NCBI GenBank assembly: GCA_038501195.1
Contig: JBBPUQ010000004.1
Location: forward strand, 1,674,001 to 1,738,000
Length of the DNA stretch: 64,000 nt
Origin: Nemania diffusa
Lineage: Eukaryota; Ascomycota; Sordariomycetes; Xylariales; Xylariaceae
Direction: 5' to 3'
The notes below the pieces were generated by a model that saw only the letters and a program-made list of their open reading frames with translations, was not told the DNA's origin and made no database searches. Positions 1 through 13,691 of this stretch are shown in pieces (positions within the stretch are counted from its first letter, which is position 1; every line of letters starts with the position of its first letter). The position numbers were made by a program, and so were the translations under genes.

Positions 1-603
<603 letters not shown>

Positions 604-1293
604 TGGAGTGGGGAAGAAGAAGCGCATTAGGCGCTGTGATTTTCATACGCGAGACTGTTTTCTTATCTCCAGTTAAAAGGAGAGTATACTAATGGAGCGC
701 CATGCCAATAGACATCCAGAAAGCGATGTGTAATGACGAGCAAAGGCGTATTAGCGGGCAAGAAAGAAAGACTACGCCCATATTTTTGTACATAATACCA
801 AGCGACGAGTCACGAATTTCATGAGGGGATAGTAATGGAGAATTTGTTTATATACAGCACAGGTCACGGTTCCCTAAGAATGAACAGCCAAGTAGAGAGC
901 ATAGCATTCTTTCTTGTAGAAGAAAAAAACAAATAGCTTCAAAAAACACAACTGAATTAGCATGAAAGTGATTCTCTTATAGTCTACCTCAGTGTATATT
1001 CATACTGCGTGAACTAACTACTAGCAATGTATAAAGTAGCTAGTAGGACTTTATTCGGATCCAGCTCATCTTTCTAGATGTGTATATCTTTTTCCAGAAA
1101 TCGTCATGGAAAGAAGCATGCCGACCCCAAACGCCATGGTTATGCCCGACCTATTCCCAATGCCTTCGTTTTGCCTCATTACAATTTCTAGACCAGGTAT
1201 CGCAAATGTATGGGCGGTGTCATGCTAGCAACCCCTACCATCTTCGAGGACTTAAGGGGAGGAACTGCTAGAGACGACGACCGAGCCTGCTAT
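604..1293. other. intergenic, between convergent hpd and SSL1 3' ends
   Basis: This is AT-richer sequence holding the two 3' UTRs. The short open frames here (for example 1080-1271) have no recognisable content. I see no RNA gene or repeat. Confidence 0.6.
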
Positions 1294-2770
1294 TCAAGAA
1301 TCAATTTCCATCGCTGTACCGTTCGTGCCACTGGGTTTTGTTGCGCCTCTTGTATCGCTCTGGCATCCGGGGCAGTTATGCAGAACCTCGTGCGCGAACA
1401 GATCGCAGTCGATGCAGAAATGATTGCCGCAAACCTCGCATGCGTAACGGCCGGATTCGCTGAGGCCCTTGGGGGTAGGCCGGTCTGGCTTTTCTGGTCC
1501 CTTGCCAGTCCCACCACCGCTTCGGCCTGGCGCCTCTGGGAAGGGAACTAGACATGAATAGCAGGACTTCGACTGTTTTGATTCGGACCACGGCACATCG
1601 GCCCAGTTCCGGAGCGGGAATAAGTGGTGATATGACCTCGCTAAGTGGGTGGAGAGAATGAGCGTGAGCCCACACCCAGGACATTCCGCCGGTAGCCGAC
1701 ACACGCGGGCGCCGCACCGCGTGCAGCCGTAGCCTTCACGGGCCGGCCTGTGGTGACAGGCGCAATAGTTGGTAGTCTCAGGCGCAGCGAGTGTGCGCGA
1801 CGGGAACCCCATCATCAATAAGCTAGCGTTGCTCTGCTCCTTGGAGCGCGTGGCTGGTGGCGTTGTAATCTGGAGTAAAAGTTCTCGGAAGTTTTGCTCA
1901 TCTAAGGCGATGTTGTAGCCCGACGTGTCGCCCCCATTCGTCTTCGAGCACAGCTCCTCGCAGATAGCTACTTGTGCCGCTAGTCCCACGATAGACACTC
2001 GTATCCGGTCCTTAATGAGTGAATGGAGGGTGTCGTGGATATCGCCTGGATCGCTCGACATCAAGGCGCCGTAAACTATAAGGACCTCACGCGTGCCGTG
2101 GGAAGGGGTATGACTGTAGACGCCATATGAGGTTAGTAGGCGAGCTTCGTAGAGTAATCTTCCAGCCAAATTGGACGTACAAAAGAGCTCCGCGGCACAT
2201 CTCCAGCGCGTTCTGGAGACTCGGGTTGCCCTGCGGTTCCTGCTTGACCCAGCCTTTAAGCTTCTCGAGGTGGTCCTCCGGGTTTCCACTCATGTCGCTT
2301 ATCCGCACCGCGATGCCGTCGCGCATGCCGATGATGGCGAGCTGCGAGATGGGGTTCTGCTCAAAATACTCCCGTACGAACTCCGAGGCATAGGCCATAC
2401 TAAGCTGGTGGCGGCTGGGCAACAGATCCTTCTGGAGCATCGCAAACGATATGTCGAGGACCAACACGAGATGCCGTATGATACCGCGCTGCAGTGGGGT
2501 CGTGTCTTTTAGAAGCCGTGCACGTTTCTGTGCCTCGGCTAGGCCCTCGATGGTGCCTGCGAGTGTCCCATCTGCACCTTCGACAACAACGTCCCACGAC
2601 CGCTGGAGATCTTCCCAGGCGGCCTTACCGCTTTTCCTGTTACCCTTTTTATTTTTATCTGTGCGGGATCGTGACCGTGGATCGAGCGGTGTGCTGGAGG
2701 AAGCCTGATGACCCCGGAACTCGTCTTCGGAGGCGTCATCTGCCTGGTACTCTCCATCCGAGTCTGCCAT
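1294..2770 (-). CDS. SSL1: TFIIH core subunit SSL1/p44 (vWA plus zinc fingers)
   Basis: This is a subunit of the TFIIH core, which acts in transcription initiation and nucleotide excision repair in the nucleus. The p44 vWA domain is known to regulate the XPD/Rad3 helicase. Two exons are inferred: 2770-2181 and 2113-1294, 469 aa in all. The 67-bp intron (2114-2180) has a GTACGT donor, a CTAAC branch point and a TACAG acceptor; splicing restores the frame at ALFHTPSHGTREV. An acidic N-terminus is followed by the vWA domain (VLDIS MIDAS-like start, GIRD-like MRDGI segment, SSDPGDI). After it comes a C4-type finger (CACHH...CTRCGARVC...CPGC) and then a RING-like C-terminal domain (CYSC...CEVCGNHFC.DC...CPGC). 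Length and domain order match fungal SSL1. The gene is convergent with hpd. Confidence 0.95.
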
Positions 2771-3728
2771 TTCGGTCGAGTGATGTGAAATAAGGTCGCT
2801 CGTGAATGAGGTAAGAGGAGGGGCAGGGTTTCTCTCTACAACCGCAGGGTGCTTTGGGTTATTTGATCACGTCTAGATAATGTATGCGCATCGATGCAGG
2901 GACAAAAATGCCAATGGAAACAGAAGGGACAAAGAGCTAGGCAACTCAGGCCGAGGGTTGGAGTGACGACATTTACGACAGGGCGGCTCGAAAGTTAGAC
3001 CTGACCTTCTCTTCGTGTTAGCACAGGTCGATTGTTATTGGTAGAAGGTAATCAGGACTGTAGCAAAGAAATTGTAATGCAGAAGGAAAAAGAAAGGCAA
3101 GGCTATGGAAATTGTTAGGATACTTGATTTGTATCACAGCCTTGTGAGTCCTAGAATTAGCACTATCCAATGAAATTTCTAGCACGTCCAGTACCTATGA
3201 CGAAATGTGGCTTGCTATTGGTAGATTGGTAGGCAGCACCTCTCCACTAACTTACATAGGAATACAAGCACTACGTACCTGTATGGGAACTACATTAGGT
3301 ATGTAAGTCTTGCTTCTAGCCTTCTTAATAACAACTCCATTCTTTAGACAAAGACCAATCAGATGAACTCGAATCAGCGGTATAATTTTTTTTCAAGTGT
3401 ATACAAAACTTCACAAAAACCCCTTCACCTATCATACAACATCATATACATTAGTTGCGCGTCTTGGGGTATACTTGAATCATGACTATTGAACCTCCTC
3501 TTCACTATTGCCTTAAGTTGCTTCTTGTTGCGCATCCGGCCGCTGCCTCTTCAATCTCCATTTTAATGCAAACGAATAGGTCTTAGTTCGGCAAATTAGA
3601 TTTCAACGTGAGTTTATCCTTGCTCTTGGTAGGTCCACCGTTCGCAGAACGAGCCCTACATATAGAAAATAAACGGGTATGCCACTAAACCTGAACTCCA
3701 ACGCCGTGTTAACTGAGTGACAGGGAAA
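2771..3728. other. intergenic, upstream of SSL1
   Basis: This holds the SSL1 promoter (2771 onward) and the 3' flank of the Chs7-like gene. No open frame of note, RNA gene or long repeat is seen. Confidence 0.5.
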
Positions 3729-4930
3729 TTATGCGTAGCCGGCTGGTGTAACAGCAGTCGGCCAGTCATCCTCGGTAATGCTAGACCAGAATATCCATAC
3801 CATGATCACGGCAAGCAGGGTGAAGAGGGTTTCAAATAGTGCCCCGTCGATCTTGCCTGCCGTGCCATTGCAGATATATGGGCTAACAACGTAGTTGAAT
3901 ATCTGGCCTAGTGCAAAGAGAATTGCTGCACCTGACAAGTAGATCATTGGCTTTACTTCCCCAAGGATGCGCAAGACTAGAATAGCCTCCAGGACGTAGA
4001 AAGCAACTAGGAAGATAAGGGGCACTAGTTGGTAGAGGACGTAGATGGCGATGTTTCGGTTTGGCGAATTGTAACTGCTTGCGAACTCGCCAGTCCAGTT
4101 GAAACCCGTGTCCAAGGTGATGTAACCAGTGCCAATGAAAAGGACCCCAGCGGAGATAAGTATCAGCCCGAGTGATAGAGGGGTGCCGTCATCCAAGATC
4201 TGATATCCAACAACAGCGTTCATGAGAAGGATCCAGGTCGTTGCGATAATCATTCCAATGTGAATTCCAGTGAAGGCCTATTGTGCCTGTTAGTTTTCAA
4301 TACTACTTTTAATTCCATCAAACAACACGTACAATTCGAACTGTAGATGACAAAGGAAATTCGCCAACAGAAAAGATCTCGGCTATCTCAATTATGATAT
4401 ACCCGAGCAAGAATAGCTGCATTTCTCTACACAAATGTAAGTATCTGTTCAAAACGCAACAGGAATGTTTCTCGTACCTTCGACCGACAGCGGCCCTCTT
4501 CTTGTCAGATTGGAACACTAAAAATGCCGAGATTGCAATGGCTATACCACATAGCAGAATTGAGCCTGTCACCCCGTTAGATAGACGAACGTAGTCCTTA
4601 TGTAACCTTCAAGTGCTAACCTAGGTTACCCAGGTGTTCCCCATTCTTCAACGAGATCCCTTTTAACACACATCCACCCCATTCCCCGATTTGATTGTGG
4701 CTGCTGGTTAGGACCTGCGAGTCTGTTGTTAACGATACGTGCCATCTGCGGGCATCATTAAAGCACACATACATTGCAAACGGGAAGCGTCGAGTCTCTA
4801 CAAAAGTCCTGTTTGTTGCAAACACCTGTTGTTAGCTTCATCCTGGTGCACTGCATCTAAGTTGGTTTGCCGGGCGCCAGCGCGCAGGTCCAGTCCATAC
4901 CTCAAAATCTCCAAACTTGGTGCTCCCCAT
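3729..4930 (-). CDS. Chs7-family (chitin synthase export chaperone-like) membrane protein
   Basis: Chs7 proteins are polytopic ER proteins needed for chitin synthase to leave the ER; this looks like a divergent member. Six exons were assembled by eye: 4930-4901, 4808-4773, 4714-4621, 4565-4478, 4426-4333 and 4277-3729, giving 296 aa. Intron sizes are 92, 58, 55, 51 and 55 bp, and every junction keeps frame. The start (FGDFEDFC....LPVC) matches the Chs7 N-terminus (FGDF..IC..A.LPLC). Further in, KRAAVGRREMQ, a TWILLMNAVVGYQ..DDGTPLS block and Q(I)FNYVVSPYIC match the family, and about seven hydrophobic segments are visible. The third intron donor is either GTTAGC (used here, giving GNLGS) or GTAACC nine bases earlier, in the same phase. 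Canonical Chs7 proteins of filamentous fungi have a different second segment, so this may be a paralogue with another client. The family call is good; the exact function is inferred. Confidence 0.8.
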
Positions 4931-7900
4931 CTCAGTATGCGACTGGGCACTGGTCCCGCTGGATCAATGGGGAAAATGTAGAATGTTGTGGGCTAGGTTG
5001 GATGTTTCGCAATTGAGTCGCAAGGGGTACGAGCTGTAGCAGGCGGTGGGTAGACTTTCCCGATGAGCGAATTGATTCGGATTTCTGGTTGTCGTCCTAC
5101 ATACGATGCTTTGTATCCCCGTACTATTCACCAATAGCCCTCCAGACTACTGGTACAATAACTGTGATGCAGGTGCAGCTTGAATGATACCCTCAAGGCT
5201 GGAAACAAGCTTGCAATCGCTTAGGTATCTCTGCGTTCGATGTACATGCGAAAAACCGGGCCGTTGATGCACGTCGTGTATGGGCGTTATTTACGCTGAT
5301 GCGCTTCACTCTTCCCCTTCCCCCTTCGGCTTCCTGTTCTTCTGTGAAATGCGCGTCCGGATCGTGTTCGATGTTCGATGTTCGGTTTCGTGGTCCCAGC
5401 TTCGAGGGGTGTGAATGGAGGCGCGTCGAAGGTCTTTCTTGCACAAGAGGTGTAAAGGGAGAGAGCTGGGGGGTTGGGTGCAGTGGGTGGTTGTTATGGA
5501 GATTCCACTGAGGCAAGGTACCTGATCCAGTCGAGATTAGGCCCGCCTTCAGTGCTACACTCGCCGGCGGTAGGCTAGGGCTAGTGAAGGATGGCCTGTG
5601 AATGGTTGTTCTTTAAATGAGCAGACCCACCTCCGCCTGTGAGATGTCTAAGAACAGCAAAGTACCGATCCTAGTTAGCATTAGGTACCATCTAGTACTC
5701 CGTCTAAATGGAACTAATTACAACCTCTCCACAACTCGGCTCGACTTGAAATTTATGTTTTATTAGCCAGTGCTGCCTCTAAATGTTTTTGTTACCAATT
5801 AAGCTTGCTATGTACGTTAAAGAGATGAGTGAGTATTAAGTTAATAGCAGCAGTACATCTTATATATATCGAATCATTAACCGCCGCTAGCGCATGATTT
5901 TCTATACAACAACGGAGGACCTAGGATTGGATCCATATGACTTTATTATAGTCATCTTACCTACTATGTATGTTCCGATCCCTCGACATGAAACAAGAAG
6001 CCTACTAGGCTCTAGCCTATCCTTGGGGATATCCGCAAGCTATTCCGGCTTACTGACATGTGCACAATTGCATTGAATCTTACTAAACAGTCTTTATAAA
6101 ACCAAAGACGATCCTCTGTTTCTCTACTTACATACATGTATCTCCTACGACTATTCGTCTAAGCACGAATTTAGAGATTCATGCCCACTGTAGGTATGCT
6201 ATCGGGTGAAAAGCTCCAGTGGGGCTTGGACATGGTATCGCGGTATGTCTTGCATTAAGTGTAGGTACAAGGACGATCAAAGCGGCAATATTGCTACATG
6301 ATATAGATGGATAGAGCTATGGTCGAGAGACTTGGTCTCGAAACCTCTATAGCATAGTGTGTGCAACTACGCAAGATTATATAACCTAATATTTTCGTTT
6401 TGCAAGTATTTATAATCTACGTAGTACATAGGGTAAATCTGACAAAAAGGCAGCATTGGTTTATTTTTGGTCATAACCCATCTGAAAAGTCGCAAGGCTG
6501 TCTATTGATCGAGAGGGGTCAAGGAGGTTTCAGCCACTCATTCTAGTACTTACCCAGAATTGGTGCAGAGATGTAGGTAGGTATTGGTCCTGAGTATGAC
6601 CTTAAACTGCTTCAGCGTGTCACTTTTATCGCTGCCGACCTCGACCCAATTCGAACCTACCATATTCGACTTAGTTACAACGAAAGAAGTGTCTCTAAAC
6701 CGAGCAACACGCGTACGAATAGACCTACCGATTCTACCGGTTCTCTACAGCAACTATTAATCAGACCTCTTAACCACCGGAAAGTCGATTGGATAAGTCG
6801 GAACTAACACCGGCCTTTGAGCTAAAGAATACACTTCGACATATTAGCGGTTAATAATGCAAACGGAACTATATACAGTCATTTATCGACTTCTGACAAT
6901 TACAATCTACAGCTATACGTTACAGAAGCTATAAAACCTGGGAAATCTGTACATAAAAGGGGGGGCAGTAAACACTACAGTAGAAATGGATCTATCCTTT
7001 TTTCTCGGACACTTTGTTTTGCCGTATACAAATATTAATACTTCTATCTGCTAAAGTTCTGAGAAGAGCGATGGAGGGCTTATCGAAAGGCCTCCCGCTG
7101 TCGACAAAGGGAAGCTCGCGATGGAAGTATTTTATCCTGGGCGGTCCTTAGTGGGTTGTAGGTGATTCCGTGTGCCGAGGAAACCCTAGCTCTAAGGGTC
7201 TCTGGTTTAGGGCAGCTTACTGGCCGGCAGGGTAGTCAATAGGCCTAACCTTATTGGGCAAGACCCTGTAACTCTCCTGACCAAATAATAAATGAATTTA
7301 CGCTCGATGTAGGTAGGTATATATAGTGTCATAGCTCTTAACGGCTGGGGCAGGGCAGATGCGGCCCTATGCCTATGCGCATAGCCTCTTTCAGCTCGCT
7401 TCCATATGCCGAAGTTTATCACAACTCCGATTGTAACGTGCACAATAGTGCCTACGGAATTTAGACACAGGAACAATACTCTAGTGCGTCTAGAGGCTTG
7501 ACGAATAACCCCTTTCTCTTCGAGAGAGCGTTCGCAGGTAATGAAACCCTCTGTCTTGGGTTAAGACATATCAAAGTTCGTATAATTTGATAAGAGTAGT
7601 TCAACGTAGTAGGTACTCTCCATTCTGCAGATTATATATAAGCTAGCAAGACCATAACTAGATTCGGTTATGGTACATTACACGAACTCGTCAAAGGAAG
7701 ATAGCCGTCCGGGAATCGACTCAAGTAAGCAGAGGGTGTTGCAAAACCTAAGTCCGCATCTTCAAAAGCCACTGGATAGAATAGCCCAGGATCATGTCAG
7801 GAAGAACGGTCGGAACTCCCTCCAGCCTCACAACATTTGTGGTGGTTGATTGTCTAGGTTAGTTGTCCCTGCAGGTCCCTCGTGAACGTGTCATAGCACG

Positions 7901-9589
7901 AGGCCGAGGTTGTGGTCTTGCACAGAACCAAATTGACCATGTGATCGGGGCCTTGTGAATGTGACTAGTATAGTTACACGACAGATAGAAGCGGCCCGCA
8001 ATGAGGCGTCTATAAGACGGGGCTTTCAACGATCCACCCTTCGTTTTACTATTTAGTAAGAGTTTAGGATGGTGTTGGTACGATGCTATACAGAGTATTA
8101 GGCCAGATGGTTGATGTAGTAGAAATGGAGGGTCTGTATCTAGCGGTAAGAAAGCTAGCTAAATACTGATGTGTAGTGGTCTCACCAACAAAGAAGAATA
8201 TACCTACCACTTACAGTGCGATTTTGGAAGAGTGCCAAAACGCTAGCGATGCTATGACGCAATAGTGTGGGAGATCAGATTCTTTAGCGCCGAATGGACA
8301 GCATCAACTTACGAACGGGTCCAGTATAAAAATGATAACATAAATACAGTATACTCGTATTATGGTATATTTACCCTTTGTAGCTTAGGTAGTCTCTTTT
8401 ACTCTGAATAAACAGAGCAGCGGAAAGAGAGGCATACACAACGGGAGAGCATACAATACTTACCTAGGTAGGTGATTAAGACTGCAGTCACCCGGTGGCA
8501 CTAGACCACAACCCGAGTCTATGTACAGTTTCGTGTACACGATGACAGTACCTACACCGACATAGAAAAGCGGGAATACCTGCTGCGTAGATCCTAGATA
8601 AGGACTTACATAAGAGGAGCTCAGGAAGCTTAGTAGAAAGTCGTCATATGTAGGTTAAGAAGTGTAGCGTGGGGATATGGGGCCTAGTGAGTTCGGTAGG
8701 CAGCGCGAAAAGTGGTAGCGACAAACCCATGAAACCTCCAAATGTACAACAATAAATCCAACGTTCTACAATGTGTTCTCATTATAAAACACTCAGATAG
8801 AGACATAGCAGTGTTTTCATCAGTCAATTAAGTAATTACATAGGAAGAGATTCTCCCAACTGACCAATCTAATATGATTCACGTACGTACCTAATCTAAG
8901 TACGTAGGTAGCTTACTGACAAGACAAAGCAAGTGAAAGTCATTACCAAATACGGGGGTCGACCGGACTATCAGGAGCATACAGCCCTGAAAGTAGTCGG
9001 TGGCTCGGTCCCACACAGTACCTACACGGCAACATTAATATGTACCCGCCTTTACGACAGCTGTGACAGTGCCTTGCTAGGTACCTGGATGCATACAGCT
9101 ATCGATCGCCTGTGAACATACCTACTGCGTAATACTAAAAGGAGACTTTAACACCAGGCTGAGGTAGCCTGTAGCCTGTAGCCTGTACTGCACTGTAGGT
9201 GATTAATTATTGATTATGTGGTAGGATTTGTGTTCTCAGGTAGGTAGGTATTCTTTTCTTTTCCTTATTGTGTCTCTGTCTCTCATCAACTTCCGACCAT
9301 CTTCCGACAAAGTATTCTGTAATCGCATCCAAATGGTCGTTGCTTTTATTCTACCTACCTAACCTTATTCATTCTTTTTTGGTTCGTTCATTGTATACCT
9401 AGAAATTCATTGGTCTCGGGGGTATATACCACTACATACATACATACGCACCATACCATACCATACGTAGCTCGTGCATATCTGCTACTGGCGCCTAGAC
9501 TTAGAGCATCTGTACCTACATACCTCTGTCTTTTCTGTATGTACTGTGGACAGGTTCCAAGTCACAGACCGTCCCACCCTCGCTGCACC
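4931..9589. other. 4.7-kb gene-poor intergenic region
   Basis: No frame here looks coding. The GC-richer stretch at 5190-5520 is probably the promoter/leader of the Chs7-like gene. The rest is AT-rich with many TAGGTAGGTA or CCTAGGTA motifs (8461, 8884, 9239, 9351), a triple GTAGCCT repeat near 9164-9190 and short CATA/CCATA repeats at 9434-9471. Only very degenerate repeat remnants could be hidden here; none was recognised. Confidence 0.5.
9434..9471. repeat. CATA / CCATA short tandem repeats
   Basis: Consecutive CATA units are followed by three CCATA units, lying about 120 bp upstream of the probable MFS start codon, probably in promoter or leader sequence. Confidence 0.7.
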
Positions 9590-12122
9590 ATGATGGTCAT
9601 CGGGCCAAGTCGACGACAGCTGATTGCTTCTTCTAGGTAGTCCAACCTAACAGCACCAGAAACCCTCTCTCTCCACCCCCTTCTCGACCTCCCCCCTTTC
9701 AACATCGATATCATTGCGGGTGGGCGCTGCTGCTTAACAGCGCCATCTTTTCCAAAATTCCTCCCTCAACCCCTAACCGTCTTCCCTCCAACATCCCCCT
9801 CCGTACCTTGGCCTCGCGTTCGGATCACGGCCAATCGACGTCATTGCTCGACGAGCACCGGCATCGCCTCTCACACGAGCATCGCTCCGACTCCTCTGCC
9901 GACTCCGATTCCTGGACTGACACGGGCGACCTCGCCGAGCAGTTGGCAGATGAGGAGGATCCCTTGCGGAAGAGTCTTGCCGACACCTCCCTCAACGACG
10001 ACCTCGTCTCGGGCGTCTTGAAGCGGCATCCCAAGCATAACAAACGCGTACAGTTCAAACGTTCCGTCGACGAGCACAGCCGCTCACGCTCCGGATCAAA
10101 CGCTGGCCTCATCGACAAGGAGGCCATACAGATCCCCAACGTCACTCCACGCCGAATATCCCGAGGAGAGCGCTGCATAGCCGCCATTATGCCGGGCACG
10201 GGGGTCCACGGCTTTACGGGCAAAGCCCTCATGTATGTTCCATACCTTCGGGATCATGGTGTCAGAGGGCAATATAATTAACCAGTCGCAGCTACTTTAC
10301 AAGTATATTTGTATCGTTAGGGGTGTTTCTGTTCGGCTACGATCAGGGCGTGATGTCAGGCATTATCACGTATGTCCCGAAGTTCCATTTTGGCTCGCAG
10401 ATCTTCTGAAACTAATCTGGTTGACTCTCAGAGGCCCGTACTTCAGAGATTACTTCAACAATCCCTCTAGAGCCGAAATCGGCACTATGGTTGCCATCCT
10501 AGAGATCGGAGCTTTTATCTCATCTCTAGTTGTTGGAAGGGTTGGGGATATCATCGGTCGTCGCAAAACTATTCTCTATGGCTCAATGATATTCTTTGTT
10601 GGGGGAGCTCTACAAACCCTCGCAACCAATATGCCCATGATGATGCTAGGCAGAATTGTTGCTGGCCTGGGTGTAGGTTCACTATCAACTATAGTGCCTG
10701 TGTATCAGTCTGAGATCTCACCTCCTCATAACCGAGGCAAGCTTGCTTGCATTGAGTTCTCTGGTAACATTATTGGTTATACCACGTCGATATGGGTGGA
10801 TTATTTTTGCGGTTACATCGAGAGCAACATCTCGTGGCGTCTTCCTCTCCTAATGCAATGTGTCATGGGTGCTCTTCTGGGCTTGGGGAGCTTGGTAATC
10901 GTTGAGTCGCCGAGGCAAGCAACCCCTTTTTCCCCCTTTTGCCCCTTTTCCGTATACTAACTATTCACAAGATGGCTTCTCGACAACGATCATGACGAGG
11001 AAGGGATTGTTGTTATAGCAAACCTTTACGGCGGAGGCGATGTTCATAATGCTAAAGCGAGAGAGGAGTACCGCGAGATCAAAATGGATGTTCTACTTCA
11101 GCGCATGGAAGGTGAGCGGTCTTACAGCGAAATGTTCCGCCGCTACAAGACACGGGTCTTCATTGCTATGTCGGCACAGGCCCTCGCTCAGCTGAATGGC
11201 ATTAATGTCATTTCTTATTATGCGCCTTACGTCTTCGAGTCAGCTGGCTGGGTTGGCCATGATGCTATCAAGATGACGGGCATTAACGGCATCACCTATC
11301 TACTTTCTACGATCCCCCCCTGGTATATAGTGGATCGATGGGGCCGTCGAGTCATCCTCCTAACTGGCGCGGTTGCCATGGCTTTCTCGCTTTCGGCAGT
11401 TTCTTACTTTATTTATCTAGACGTGGAGTCGACGCCTACGTTAGTTGTTGTTTTTGTCATGATATACAACGCTGCTTTTGGATACTCTTGGGGCCCAATC
11501 CCGTGGCTCTACCCACCCGAGATTCTCCCCCTCAGTATTCGATCGAAAGGAGCGAGTCTGTCAACTGCTTCCAATTGGGCATTCAATTGGCTCGTGGGAG
11601 AGTTGACTCCTATTCTTCAGGAATGGATCAAATGGCGGCTTTACCTGGTCCACGCGTTCTTCTGCGTGGTTAGTTTCGTTGTTGGTCAGTACTCCTTCGA
11701 TCTCCGTAAGCTCCTCTTGATATCTCGTCTAACCTGAGACAGTATACTTCATATACCCCGAGACGTGTGGAGTGAGACTGGAAGATATGGATTCATTATT
11801 TGGAGATGCCAGCACTGCTATCGGGACTCCTGGCGTTCGATCCGAGACTGGCTCTTTCGTCCGAGCTGGATCTCCTGTACCCTCGCTCGATCTTCGAGGA
11901 CGACCGCTCGGGCCAGATGGAAACATTCCCCCGTTAGACATTGATCCGCCGGTCGTCAATATCGTGGATGGCAAGCCCACGCCGCGGCTACGATCCGAGA
12001 GTCGCAACTCAAGAGGTCGTGTAGGCGAGTGGCTTACTAGGATGGTCGGCCAAACCCGCGGCTCAAGTAGTAGCCCAGCAGGCGGCGCTAGGTATACAGC
12101 GCTAGACCAGCGGGATGACTAA
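9590..12122 (+). CDS. MFS sugar-porter-type transporter
   Basis: This is a 12-TM plasma-membrane transporter of the sugar-porter branch of the major facilitator superfamily; the substrate is unknown. Six exons are proposed: 9590-9636, 9741-10232, 10286-10369, 10432-10914, 10972-11684 and 11743-12122 (about 732 aa). Family motifs are LFGYDQGVMSG in the first TM, GRRK after TM2, PVYQSE, ESPRW, DRWGRR and PETCG. It has a long hydrophilic N-terminal extension (about 150 residues, Ser/Asp/Arg-rich) and a Pro/Ser/Arg-rich C-terminal tail, both probably cytosolic. The intron at 10915-10971 has a GC donor (GCAAGC) with a perfect TACTAAC branch point. The first exon is the weakest part: no ATG lies in frame upstream of the hydrophilic exon, so I infer a 104-bp intron from 9637 (donor GTAGTC) to 9740. 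Conservation and splicing of exons 3-6 are solid. Confidence 0.88.
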
Positions 12123-13691
12123 ATCACTTATACAAATTTAGTCCCACTAACAACAAAGAAAGATGATAGAGTATTTTCTTTTTCTACATAGATGGAGGCG
12201 GAGTCCTAGACCACCAAAGACCCGATATGGTTTTGCTCTCGTGTTTGCCATGAACCATGAACTGGATGGGTCAGGAGTCTAGAGCAAGCGCATTGGCCCC
12301 GGAATGCGACTTAATTACCAACTCATACTGTAATAATCGGGCTGGGCCTTGAATGATAAATAAGGATGTAACACAACTATCACCAGGCGGGCTATTTATT
12401 CCCTGGGGGCTATGACTGTTTAAAGCTACGAGTATATTATAGTAGGGCGAGAAAGAAGTACGCATGCCGGGTACGGAGGAGATAACGACGGTAACCGAGT
12501 TCCATGTTCAAGGATTTGGATAATATGCTGGGGTATACTTGGAGGTATCATTTTTGAGCTCTATGTCTAGGGTACATACAAAAGGGCTGCATAGTGTACG
12601 TACGTTAGCGAGTATGCACGTCTCTCTCAGTCCCTTATTTCTTGATTCTGAAATTCAACACGTATCTTTTCGAGCTTCCTAGTTGTGTCCTAAGCTGTTG
12701 GTTTGTGAGCTTGAAAAACAAACCCCATGTTAAGTGTACCTAGGTCGTACATAGGTATCTAAGGTAGTACGGTTTCTGAGGTTTACGTGGCCTTTACCTA
12801 CACAGGTACCCTCCCGCTGAAGAGGTTCCATGAGATTGGAAGTGAAAGCAATCAGCAAATACAATACCTGCATAACTAGTCGCTTCTTATTGTTTTATCA
12901 GGAGGACCCATACTGTTTTACGGCAAGCATATCTATTTAGAGACCACTTTAATATTTCCTTTCGTGTTAAAACAAGTCTTTAATTAGGGACAAAATATTA
13001 ATGGGAAGCTGACCCGAGCCCTGCCGCTTTTAGCACGAGCTTCCCTACTGAGTAAATCGAGACTAAATGTACCGTAATAAACATTTAACGATCAAACTAT
13101 TCCGTATTATTTAACGGAAGCAATACACCGAAATTTCGGAGTCAAGTCAGTAGCTAACTTTGCTTTTCATACTATTCAACAATGACTGCGGGTGTTTTTA
13201 AATCATAGTAATAGATATAGTATTCCAATGGATTATAATACATAGGGTATAATTAAGTATATGCTATCCTTTTCTCTCTCTTGATTTCAAAGAGTAAAGC
13301 TAACGCTATTTATACATCATCCTAAGTCTATGGCTTTCTTAAGCTATAGCAATGAATTTCGACTTGTTAAAGTACGTTGATTGTTTTTATCTAACAATTT
13401 ATCAGTCTTTGTTCCTGCATTAATGTTATAATGTGGGCTGCTATGCAATTATATAAGACTTCGATTGGTGACATGTGTGAAATCGTAGTATCTATTAAGA
13501 ATAGGAGTACCACTTAGTATATATAATTAAATATACCTCATTTATCAATGTACCTGTATATCGTGATTAAGCATAGTCGAAACCTAATAGAGTAAAATAG
13601 TGAAACTCAGTTGCCAGTTTTCTATTTTGCCGCCTAATAGGTCATCTTTGAATCTACTCCTATTTGTCCAGCAAGTGAATTATGTGCTATT
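12123..13691. other. AT-rich intergenic region
   Basis: This holds the 3' flanks of the transporter (+) and of the uncertain ORF below (-). It is strongly AT-rich from about 12.9 to 13.7 kb with no supported gene. A CCTAGG-containing patch lies near 12740. Confidence 0.5.

Noticed and set aside
4620..4630. Alternative donor GTAACC for the third Chs7-like intron
   Set aside because: Same phase and possible, but the extended exon preserves a GNLGS sequence that looks conserved, so the GTTAGC donor was preferred.
4746..4772. 27-bp intron in the Chs7-like gene ending at CCCGCAG
   Set aside because: Too short to be spliced, and the resulting frame does not connect to the next exon; the 58-bp version fits.
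5193..5516. Opposing GC-rich frames upstream of the Chs7-like gene
   Set aside because: No ATG with sensible context and no family resemblance; probably leader sequence.
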